From assembly GCA_020217165.1 (NCBI GenBank), contig JAIWOE010000118.1, positions 1-11,972 on the forward strand: a DNA stretch of 11,972 nt, in the 5' to 3' direction. Within the stretch, counting starts at the first letter, position 1; every line of letters starts with the position of its first letter. Of the stretch, positions 5,801-11,972 are shown one piece after another. A program made the translations under genes and the position numbers. A model generated the notes under the pieces. The model saw nothing but the letters and a program-made list of their open reading frames with translations. It did not search any database and was not told the origin of the DNA. The stretch comes from Desulfovibrio sp. GTDB taxonomy: Bacteria > Desulfobacterota > Desulfovibrionia > Desulfovibrionales > Desulfovibrionaceae.

Positions 5801-6089
5801 GCGTCCGCGGTCCCGGGCGCCCTGCCGGTTCTGTTCGCGCCTCCCGGGCAGCCCATGACCGGCCAACGGCCGGTTTGCCCCGGTGAACGGCGGTCCCGCC
5901 CGTCCCTTCTCTCGCCAGTGGCCACGCCCAACGGCATTGATTTGCCCTGATATTCCACCATTCGCCGTTCACAGGCCGCCATGCGGCGTCCGTCCGGTAT
6001 CCGCGTGCAACGCTCCCCAAACCTGATACGGTGTGTCCATGAAACTGAGGGCGGCACCGCCTTGCCCTCGCAATCGACAGGAGCACCCC
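5801..6089 (+). other. Non-coding leader region of the symporter operon
   Basis: This is part of a nearly 400-base gap (5697-6089) without a credible gene. It holds a tight dyad ACCGGCC-AAC-GGCCGGT (5858-5874) and a split 10-base inverted repeat (5883-5892 and 5963-5972). It also holds an imperfect direct repeat, CCAACGGC followed by TTTGCCC, at 5863-5880 and 5928-5947. No convincing -35/-10 pair, -24/-12 element or known operator was found, although an operon promoter must lie here. Short frames across it have no family resemblance and one runs through the terminator. Confidence 0.55.
5883..5972. repeat. Split 10-base inverted repeat upstream of the symporter operon
   Basis: GTGAACGGCG (5883-5892) and CGCCGTTCAC (5963-5972) are exact reverse complements separated by 70 bases. 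They could be paired regulator half-sites about seven helical turns apart, or the base of a long RNA structure, or chance. Confidence 0.4.
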
Positions 6090-6356
6090 ATGCACGACCC
6101 GCAGAACGCACGCGCCATGCAGGCCTACTGGAAAACCAACGTCAGGTACATGACTGTCTTGCTGGCCATTTGGGCAACCGTCTCGTACCTGTGCGGCATC
6201 GTCTTTGTTCGTGAACTCAATACTGTGCACCTTGGCGGGTTCCCCCTGGGCTTCTGGTTTGCGCAGCAGGGTTCCATTTACGTCTTCATCCTACTGATTC
6301 TTGTCTACTTCCTGCTGATGGATCGCCTGGACAAACGGTTTGACGTGCACGAATAA
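6090..6356 (+). CDS. DUF4212 sodium:solute symporter small subunit
   Basis: An 88-residue membrane protein. The start at ATG 6090 has AGGAG (6079-6083) six bases upstream; an in-frame GTG at 6033 is possible but adds an unconserved basic stretch. The DUF4212 pattern is clear: YWKTNVRYM at 13-21, a membrane helix around 21-40, then the loop LGGFPLGFWFAQQGS (48-62) and a second helix around 63-77 ending in MDRLDKRF. This family is found next to large VC_2705-type sodium:solute symporters, as here, with the partner starting 18 bases after the stop. It is thought to be an accessory subunit, analogous to the YjcH partner of ActP. Identity is secure; the exact role is inferred from context. Confidence 0.93.
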   Translation: MHDPQNARAMQAYWKTNVRYMTVLLAIWATVSYLCGIVFVRELNTVHLGGFPLGFWFAQQGSIYVFILLILVYFLLMDRLDKRFDVHE

Positions 6357-6374
6357 CAGAGCGAGGACGAAGCG

Positions 6375-8150
6375 ATGTCTATCCAGACTTGGACATATAT
6401 CATTGTGGGGATCACCTTCTCGCTGTACCTGGGCATTGCCTGGGCCTCCCGCGTGAAGGACACCAAGGGATTTTACGTGGCTGGCGGCGGGGTGCCGCCC
6501 ATTGCCAACGGCCTGGCTACCGCTGCGGACTGGATGAGCGCGGCCAGCTTTTTGTCCATGGCCGGGCTCATCAGCTTCATGGGCTATTCTGGCTGCATTT
6601 ACCTCATGGGCTGGACCGGCGGCTACGTGTTGCTGGCCCTGCTCCTGGCGCCGTACCTGCGCAAGTTCGGCAAGTTTACCGTGCCAGACTTTGTGGGCGA
6701 CCGCTACTACTCCACCGCCGCCCGGGTGGTGGCCTTGGTGTGCGCCATTTTCGTGTCCTTCACCTATGTGGCCGGCCAGATGCGGGGCGTGGGCATCGTG
6801 TTCTCGCGCTTCCTGGGCGTGGACGTGGAAACCGGCGTGATCATCGGCATGGTCATCGTGTTTCTGTATTCGGGACTGGGGGGCATGAAGGGCATCACCT
6901 GGACGCAGGTGGCGCAGTACTGCGTGCTCATCCTGGCCTTCATCATCCCGGCCATCGCCATTTCCATGAAGATCACCGGCTCTCCCGTGCCGCAGCTGGG
7001 TTTTGGCGGCACCGTGGCCGAAGGCCCCCATGCCGGCCGCTTTTTGCTGGAAACCCTGGACCACATCAACACGGATCTTGGCTTTGCGGCATACACCCAG
7101 GCCTTTGGACCGGGCTCCAAATCCATGATTGATGTGCTGGCCATGACCCTGTGCCTCATGGCTGGCACCGCGGGGCTGCCCCACGTGATCATCCGGTTCT
7201 ATACAGTGCCCAGCGTGCGCGGGGCGCGCATTTCCGCCTTTTATGCGCTGCTGTTCATTGGCATCCTGTACACCACGGCCCCGGCCGTTGCCGGCTTTGC
7301 GCGGTACAACTTCGTGGATTCCTTGAACAACAAGCCGTATACCACCGTGCCCTCCTGGTTCAAGAACTGGGAATCCACGGGGCTGGTGGCCTGGGTGGAC
7401 AAGAATGGCGATGGCGTGATGCAATACCGCGCCGGCGCCCCCTTTGCGGGCAAACCGGCCTTTACGGGCCAAAAGGGCGACCTGGGGCAGATGCTGGTTT
7501 CCAACACGCCCACGGACAATGCCAATGAACTGTATGTGGATGCGGACATCATGGTGCTGGCCAACCCGGAAATCGCCAACCTGCCGCCGTGGGTGGTGGC
7601 CCTGGTGGCCGCCGGCGGCCTGGCTGCGGCCCTCTCCACGGCGTCCGGCCTGCTGCTGGTCATCGCTTCGTCCATCTCCCACGACCTCTACTACCGCATC
7701 ATCAACCGCAAGGCCACGGAACGCCAGCGGCTGCTGCTGGGGCGCATCATGATCGGGGTGGCCGTGATCATCGCCGGGCTGTTCGGCATCTACCCGCCGG
7801 GCTTCGTGGCCCAGGTGGTGGCCTTGGCCTTCGGCCTGGCGTCCTCGTCCTTCTTCCCCATCCTGCTCCTGGGCATCTTCTGGAAGAAGGCCAACAAGGC
7901 CGGGGCCATCAGCGGCATGGTGGCCGGCATGGGCTTCACCCTGCTGTACATCATCCAGACCAAGTTCATGGGCATGGCTCCGTGGTTCCTGGGGATCAGC
8001 CCCGAAGGCATCGGCGCCGTGGGCATGTGCGTGAACCTGGTGGTGACGGTGGCCGTCTCCCTGTGCACAGCACCCCCGCCCCAGGAGGTGCAGGACATGG
8101 TGGAATCCGTGCGCATTCCCCGCGGGGCTGGCGCGGCGGTGGATCACTAA
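6375..8150 (+). CDS. Sodium:solute symporter, VC_2705 / ActP-like branch
   Basis: A 591-residue inner-membrane transporter of the SSS family, with about a dozen hydrophobic helices. GAGGA (6363-6367) sits seven bases before ATG. Family motifs include FYVAGGGVPPIANGLATAADWMSAASFL from residue 33 and GGMKGITWTQVAQY at 169-182. The branch with a DUF4212 partner is annotated as probable sodium:solute symporter (VC_2705 type) and is related to the acetate/glycolate permease ActP, so a short carboxylate such as acetate is the best guess. A hydrophilic extramembrane insert (roughly residues 315-400) contains DKNGDGVMQY at 342-351, an EF-hand-like calcium-loop sequence. The next gene follows after a 67-base spacer with strong hairpins. 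Family is certain; substrate is inferred. Confidence 0.95.
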   Translation: MSIQTWTYIIVGITFSLYLGIAWASRVKDTKGFYVAGGGVPPIANGLATAADWMSAASFLSMAGLISFMGYSGCIYLMGWTGGYVLLALLLAPYLRKFGKFTVPDFVGDRYYSTAARVVALVCAIFVSFTYVAGQMRGVGIVFSRFLGVDVETGVIIGMVIVFLYSGLGGMKGITWTQVAQYCVLILAFIIPAIAISMKITGSPVPQLGFGGTVAEGPHAGRFLLETLDHINTDLGFAAYTQAFGPGSKSMIDVLAMTLCLMAGTAGLPHVIIRFYTVPSVRGARISAFYALLFIGILYTTAPAVAGFARYNFVDSLNNKPYTTVPSWFKNWESTGLVAWVDKNGDGVMQYRAGAPFAGKPAFTGQKGDLGQMLVSNTPTDNANELYVDADIMVLANPEIANLPPWVVALVAAGGLAAALSTASGLLLVIASSISHDLYYRIINRKATERQRLLLGRIMIGVAVIIAGLFGIYPPGFVAQVVALAFGLASSSFFPILLLGIFWKKANKAGAISGMVAGMGFTLLYIIQTKFMGMAPWFLGISPEGIGAVGMCVNLVVTVAVSLCTAPPPQEVQDMVESVRIPRGAGAAVDH

Positions 8151-8172
8151 CCCACAGGGCACAAGAAAGGAT

Positions 8173-8193
8173 CGGGGGGAGACATTCCCCCCG
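8173..8193 (+). terminator. Hairpin between symporter and CBS gene, possible attenuator
   Basis: CGGGGGGA (8173-8180) pairs perfectly with TCCCCCCG (8186-8193) over a 5-base loop. TTTTT follows at 8201-8205, but seven bases away from the stem, so termination is probably partial. An alternative pairing of the C-run at 8196-8200 with the G-run at 8207-8210 would occupy the ribosome-binding site GGGGAGG (8207-8213) of the next gene. Confidence 0.5.
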
Positions 8194-8217
8194 GTCCCCC
8201 TTTTTCGGGGAGGCTCC

Positions 8218-10128
8218 ATGACAGACACCCACACCACGGACATGGTCCTGCAATTCCTGCGGGCCACCCTGCCCTTCAGCGAACTGCCCGAAGAAGCCCG
8301 CCGCGCCCTGGCCCGGCACACGGTGGTGGATTTTGCCCCCAAGGGCACCATGCTCCAGGAACAGGGCCTCACCCGCATCACGCATCTCATGCTGGTGCAG
8401 AAGGGCGGGGCCCGCGTGTTTTTGAAGGACGCAGACGGCCAGGAGCGGCTGCTGGACTGGCTTGGGGAAGGCGGCAGTGTGGGTGGGTTATCCATCTTTC
8501 AAGGTGGTGTGGCCCAGACCAGTGTGGTGACCGAGGAAGACACCTTCCTGCTGCTCATTCCGCGGGAGGTCTTTCTGGAACACGTGGAGCGCCACCCCCT
8601 GCTCTCCAGGTACTACCTGCAGCGCATGTCCGAAGAGTATGTTACCAAGGCCTTTGAATCACTGCGCATTCGAGGCAGCGGCCCCGAGACGGGCGGGCTG
8701 TATCTCTTCGGCTCCACCGTGGGGGATTTCATGCACGGTCCGCCGGTCACCGCACCCCTGGACGCCAGCATCCGGCAGGCCGCCCTGCGCATGATGGAGC
8801 ATCGGGTGGGCTCCGTTCTGGTGGAGGACCCCTCCGGCGAGGCCGTGGGCATTGTCACGGATTCGGACCTGCGCAAGACCGTGGCCTTTGGCATGGATGG
8901 CGAGGCCCCGGTGGCGGTGATCATGACCTCCCCCGTGGAGCGGGTGGACTGGCGCGAAAGCGTCTTTGCCGCCTTGATGACCATGATGCGTCGCCAGATC
9001 CATCACCTGGCCGTCACCCGGGAGGGGCGGGTGGTGGGCATGATCACCTCCCACGACATCATGGTCCTGCAAGGCAAGTCCCCCATGGCCCTGTTCCGGG
9101 AAATCCTGGCCCAGCAGACCCCCGAAGGGTTGCATCCCCTGGGCCGGCGCATCCCCCTGGTGGCCCGCACCCTGGTGGAGGAAGGCGCCAAGGCCGGGCA
9201 CGTCACCTCCCTGCTCAGCGTGCTCAACGACGCCCTGGCCGACCGGCTCCTGCAGCTGCTTTCCCGGCAACTGGGCCCCGCCCCCGTGGCCTGGTGCTGG
9301 CTGTTGCTGGGCAGTGAGGGACGCCGGGAGCAGACCCTGCGCACGGACCAGGACAACGCCCTGGTGCATGCGGACATCAAGGATGAGATCATCGCCAAGG
9401 CGGCGGCCATTTATTTTCAGGTGTTGGCGGAGCGGGCCCGGGATCATCTGGTGGCCTGCGGCTACCCGGCGTGCAAGGGGGATGTCATGGCTGCCAACCC
9501 CACTTGGCGGGTGAGCCTCTCCCAGTGGAAGACCGCCTTTGATCACTGGATAGACCAGCCCGGCCCCCAGGAGATCATGCGCGCCGCCATTTTCTTTGAC
9601 GTGCGCGCCGGCTACGGCGAACAGGAGCTGGGCGAGGCCCTGCGCACGCATCTGGTGGAACGCTGCCCGCGGGAGGATGTGTTCCTGCGACACCTGGCAA
9701 CCAACTGCCTGCAGGCCCGGCCGCCCTTGTCCTTCTTTCGCGGCTTTCTGGTGGAAAAGGACGGCGCCCGCAAGAACACCCTGGACATCAAGGCCAAGGG
9801 CGCCGTGCCCATGGTGGACTTTGCCCGCGCCCTGGCCCTGCGCGCAGGCCTTCGGGAAACCAACACCTTTTCCCGCCTCAAGCTGCTCACCAGCCTGGGG
9901 CATGTCCCGGCAGACCTGGGCCGCGAGGCCCTGGAGGCCTACGAATTCATGATGCAGGTGCGTCTGGTGCACCAATTGGAACAACAGGAAGCCGGGCAGG
10001 AACCGGACAACCGCATTGCGCCGGACAGCCTCTCGGATCTGGAAAAACGCACCCTCAAGCAGAGTTTTCAGATTGTCAGCCAGGTGCAGGCACATCTGAA
10101 AGAGGAATTTCGGCTGCACATCGCCTGA
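8218..10128 (+). CDS. cNMP-like / CBS pair / DUF294 nucleotidyltransferase-like protein
   Basis: A 636-residue cytoplasmic multidomain protein. Residues ~12-130 form a cyclic-nucleotide-binding-like domain, but the phosphate cassette reads VGGLSIFQGGVAQTS (88-102), lacking the Glu and Arg that normally contact cAMP (Gly90 and Gln100 instead). Residues ~172-290 are a CBS pair (two repeats ending GIVTDSDLRK and GMITSHDIMV), a fold that often binds adenine nucleotides. Then comes the DUF294 nucleotidyltransferase-like domain with GSEGRREQ (365-372) and TDQDN (376-380), a GlnD-like G-S-x-G-R...D-x-D pattern with metal-binding Asp377 and Asp379. Last is the DUF294 C-terminal domain (ANPTWRVSLSQW, AIFFDVRAGYG). 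The start is set by GGGGAGG at 8207-8213. Its place between symporter and exonuclease suggests regulation of transport or a linked nucleotide signal. Target unknown. Confidence 0.93.
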   Translation: MTDTHTTDMVLQFLRATLPFSELPEEARRALARHTVVDFAPKGTMLQEQGLTRITHLMLVQKGGARVFLKDADGQERLLDWLGEGGSVGGLSIFQGGVAQTSVVTEEDTFLLLIPREVFLEHVERHPLLSRYYLQRMSEEYVTKAFESLRIRGSGPETGGLYLFGSTVGDFMHGPPVTAPLDASIRQAALRMMEHRVGSVLVEDPSGEAVGIVTDSDLRKTVAFGMDGEAPVAVIMTSPVERVDWRESVFAALMTMMRRQIHHLAVTREGRVVGMITSHDIMVLQGKSPMALFREILAQQTPEGLHPLGRRIPLVARTLVEEGAKAGHVTSLLSVLNDALADRLLQLLSRQLGPAPVAWCWLLLGSEGRREQTLRTDQDNALVHADIKDEIIAKAAAIYFQVLAERARDHLVACGYPACKGDVMAANPTWRVSLSQWKTAFDHWIDQPGPQEIMRAAIFFDVRAGYGEQELGEALRTHLVERCPREDVFLRHLATNCLQARPPLSFFRGFLVEKDGARKNTLDIKAKGAVPMVDFARALALRAGLRETNTFSRLKLLTSLGHVPADLGREALEAYEFMMQVRLVHQLEQQEAGQEPDNRIAPDSLSDLEKRTLKQSFQIVSQVQAHLKEEFRLHIA

Positions 10129-10155
10129 TCACTACCTGCAGCACGGGAGACGAGC

Positions 10156-10905
10156 ATGCACACCCTGTCCTTTGCCCACTCACTGGTCTCGGCCTGCCCC
10201 TTTCTGCAGCGGCTGTTTGGAGAACGCCACACGCATCCGGCCATCCTGGCCAACAACGCCATCTTCCGAAGCCTGGACCAGAACCGGCCCATCGAGGAGT
10301 ACGACTTTGTGGTGCTGGATACGGAACTCACCGGCTTTTCCGTGGCCGAGGATGCCATCGTCTCCATCGGGGCCGTGCGCATCCGTGGCATGCGGCTGAA
10401 CCCGGCGGATTCCTTCTTTGCCATGGTGGACCCCGGCCGCCCCCTGCCCAAGGCCTCCACCCTGGTGCACCGCATCACACCCCAGGCCGTGGAAGGACGA
10501 CCCAGGCTGCAGGAGGTGCTGCCAGCCCTGGTGGAATATTGCAACGGCAGTCTCATTGTGGGGCACCACATCGGGCTGGACATGCGGTTTTTGAACCATG
10601 CCTGCTCCCGGTACCTGGGCGGCACCCTGGCCACCCCATGCTTGGACACCTTGAAGCTGGCCCAGGTGTACGAGGCCGAGCAGTGGGAAAACTATTACGA
10701 CCGCTACCAAAGCAACGTCTCCTACCAGCTGGGGGACCTGGCCGTGCGCTATGGCCTGCCCCTGTTCGACCGGCACGACGCCCTGCAGGACGCCATGCAG
10801 ACGGCATACTTGTTCCTGTATCTCGTGCGCAGTCTTCGACAAGGGGGCATTGCGACCCTGAAGGATCTGTATTTGAGCGGGCGAAGCTGGCGGTTTTATT
10901 TTTAA
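10156..10905 (+). CDS. DEDDh 3'-5' exonuclease (DnaQ-like)
   Basis: A 249-residue protein of the DNA polymerase III epsilon-like exonuclease family, which removes nucleotides from 3' ends using two metal ions. All five DEDDh residues are visible: Asp55 and Glu57 in LDTELTGF (Exo I), Asp142 in VGHHIGLDMRFL (Exo II), and His207 and Asp212 in RHDALQDA (Exo III). The first 50 residues, with FAHSLVSACPFLQRLFGE, are an extra N-terminal segment not part of the catalytic core. GGGAG (10145-10149) lies six bases before ATG. The gene starts 27 bases after the DUF294 protein and so belongs to the symporter operon. It is more likely an accessory nuclease than the replicative proofreading subunit, given its neighbours. 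Family is secure; substrate is unknown. Confidence 0.93.
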   Translation: MHTLSFAHSLVSACPFLQRLFGERHTHPAILANNAIFRSLDQNRPIEEYDFVVLDTELTGFSVAEDAIVSIGAVRIRGMRLNPADSFFAMVDPGRPLPKASTLVHRITPQAVEGRPRLQEVLPALVEYCNGSLIVGHHIGLDMRFLNHACSRYLGGTLATPCLDTLKLAQVYEAEQWENYYDRYQSNVSYQLGDLAVRYGLPLFDRHDALQDAMQTAYLFLYLVRSLRQGGIATLKDLYLSGRSWRFYF

Positions 10906-10956
10906 GAAGACAGCCCCCTGAATGGCCGTGATTGTGAATTTCAGCCCAAAGGCCCC

Positions 10957-10985
10957 TTGCACATCATCCCGACTGCCAGTAATGT
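10957..10985 (+). promoter_or_regulatory. Weak candidate promoter of the HDOD gene
   Basis: TTGCAC (10957-10962) and TAATGT (10980-10985) are 17 bases apart in the 107-base gap between the exonuclease and the HDOD gene. The -35 is good and the -10 is poor. No terminator hairpin with a T-run is visible after the exonuclease stop, so read-through from the upstream operon is also possible. Confidence 0.25.
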
Positions 10986-11012
10986 TGTCTGCTACGCAAG
11001 AGGATGGGCTTC

Positions 11013-11972
11013 ATGGGCAGATTGGCAATATCAGCACTGGCGCCAGGCATGGTCCTGGAGGCGGACATTCGGGACAAGTGCGGCCGCATGCTCCTGCGCG
11101 CCGGCGAGACCCTGACCGAACGCTCCCTGCGTGTGCTGCGCATCTGGGGGGTGACCGAAGCCCAGGTGCAGGGCCACGGGGAGGACCCCGCCGTCCTGAC
11201 CGCCGGGGACAAGGAACTCGCCGCCCTGGATCCCTGCCTGGTGGAGGCTGCCCGTTGCCACGTGGCCCAGCGCTTCCGGCACATGAACGCCACCCTGCCC
11301 CCTGTCAGGGAATTGATGCGCGCTTCCATCCGCCGCGTGGCCATGCGTTACGTCATCACCGGCGTTCCGGCAGAAACGCCCCTGAGGGACATCAAGGGTG
11401 CGGGCACAGCCACGCCCAATGACTGGGTCAAGGTGGATCCGGCCCGTTTCATCCGCGACGACCTATCCCTGGGGTCCCTGCCGCAGATTTTTCAGCGTCT
11501 GGTCCAGATCATCAACGATGAAGACAGCTCTGCCGCAGACGTGGCGGAAGTCATCAATGCCGATACGGACCTCGCCGCCCGCGTGCTTCGCGTGGTCAAT
11601 TCCCCGCTGTATGGCCTCTCCACCCGCATTGGCACGGTCTCGCGGGCCGTGGCCATTCTGGGCGGGGCGCAACTGGTCTCCCTGGCCATGGGTGTCTGCG
11701 TGGTCTCCACCTTCAAGGGCATTCCCGCCCGGGTGGTCAGCATGCGGGACTTCTGGCGGCACAGCCTGGCCTGCGCCGTGGGGGCGCGCCTGCTGGGCAG
11801 CATGTTGCGTCTGGCCAATTCCGAACGACTGTTTGTGGCCGGCCTGCTGCACGATATCGGCCGATTGGCCATGTACAAGCTCGCGCCGGAGCAGTCCCGC
11901 CAGGCCATTGCCCATGCCCACGCCGAGGGCATCCTGCTGCGCCCGGCGGAGTCGCGCTGCCTGGGCTTTACC
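11013..11972 (+). CDS. HDOD-domain signalling protein, 3' end missing
   Basis: An open frame of 320 codons runs without a stop to the window edge. ATG 11013 has AGAGGA (10999-11004) eight bases upstream. An in-frame ATG at 11004 is possible but overlaps that site. Residues ~6-55 (ALAPGMVLEADIRDKCGRMLLRAGETLTERSLRVLRIWGV) are the small N-terminal domain often found ahead of HD-GYP and HDOD modules. From about residue 155 an HDOD domain is recognisable: LGSLPQIFQRLVQIINDEDSSAADVAEVINADTDLAARVLRVVNSPLYG, then GLLHDIGRLAMY with His280-Asp281. HDOD proteins act in stress, motility and cyclic-di-GMP related signalling, usually as non-catalytic scaffolds. The truncated end may hold more of the HDOD fold or an output domain. 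Confidence 0.9.
   Translation, partial: MGRLAISALAPGMVLEADIRDKCGRMLLRAGETLTERSLRVLRIWGVTEAQVQGHGEDPAVLTAGDKELAALDPCLVEAARCHVAQRFRHMNATLPPVRELMRASIRRVAMRYVITGVPAETPLRDIKGAGTATPNDWVKVDPARFIRDDLSLGSLPQIFQRLVQIINDEDSSAADVAEVINADTDLAARVLRVVNSPLYGLSTRIGTVSRAVAILGGAQLVSLAMGVCVVSTFKGIPARVVSMRDFWRHSLACAVGARLLGSMLRLANSERLFVAGLLHDIGRLAMYKLAPEQSRQAIAHAHAEGILLRPAESRCLGFT

Noticed and set aside
5750..5950. 66-codon + strand frame in the long gap
   Set aside because: It runs straight through the intrinsic terminator at 5766-5800, lacks a ribosome-binding site and shows no family resemblance.
6033..6089. GTG start at 6033 for the DUF4212 protein
   Set aside because: It would add 19 unconserved residues with no ribosome-binding site, whereas ATG 6090 has AGGAG at ideal spacing and gives the normal family length.
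5697..6230. 177-codon - strand frame across the symporter leader
   Set aside because: It overlaps the DUF4212 start, the terminator and the repeats, has no convincing ribosome-binding site, and has an Arg/Gly/Ala composition typical of spurious GC-rich frames.
6291..8495. 734-codon open frame on the - strand opposite the symporter
   Set aside because: It crosses gene boundaries, is rich in His/Gly/Gln/Ala, and lies antisense to a clear membrane transporter, so it is a composition artefact.
8659..10119. 486-codon open frame on the - strand opposite the CBS/DUF294 gene
   Set aside because: Its translation has no recognisable domains, and the + strand carries conserved CBS and nucleotidyltransferase motifs throughout.

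Overview
This GC-rich window has a strong third-position G/C bias and looks chromosomal. The gene content suggests a free-living, flagellated Gram-negative bacterium. The style of the Lon, HDOD and small Cys-rich proteins, together with sigma-54 and sigma-28 type promoters, points to a sulfate reducer of the Desulfovibrio kind (Desulfovibrionales/Desulfobacterota). That placement is family-level recognition, not a search result. I see no rRNA, tRNA, CRISPR array or insertion sequence.

Left part (1-4510, all + strand): the 3' part of a RadC/JAB protein, an acylphosphatase, and a complete Lon protease with its own candidate promoter overlapped by a perfect dyad. Behind a hairpin-forming spacer follow a GIY-YIG nuclease-domain protein and a small Cys-containing protein whose start overlaps the GIY-YIG stop (ATGA), so the last two are probably translationally coupled. 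Their joint role is unknown.

Middle part (4511-6089): a 60-residue Cys-rich protein on the - strand faces away from a secreted SPOR-like protein on the + strand. The SPOR-like gene has a textbook -24/-12 (sigma-54) promoter. Directly after it is a 73-residue protein behind a flagellar sigma-28 (FliA) type promoter and closed by a strong intrinsic terminator. This pair looks like a small locus under motility-class sigma factors. A stretch of nearly 400 bases without a credible gene, containing several short repeats, separates it from the next operon.

Right part (6090-10905, + strand): a tightly spaced four-gene operon. It encodes a DUF4212 small membrane subunit, a large sodium:solute symporter (VC_2705/ActP-like branch), a cytoplasmic protein with a degenerate cyclic-nucleotide-binding domain, CBS pair and DUF294 nucleotidyltransferase-like domains, and a DEDDh 3'-5' exonuclease. 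The first two likely form a sodium-coupled carboxylate (perhaps acetate) transporter. The latter two look like a sensing/processing pair of unknown substrate.

Right end (11013-11972): the 5' part of an HDOD signalling protein, open at the window edge.
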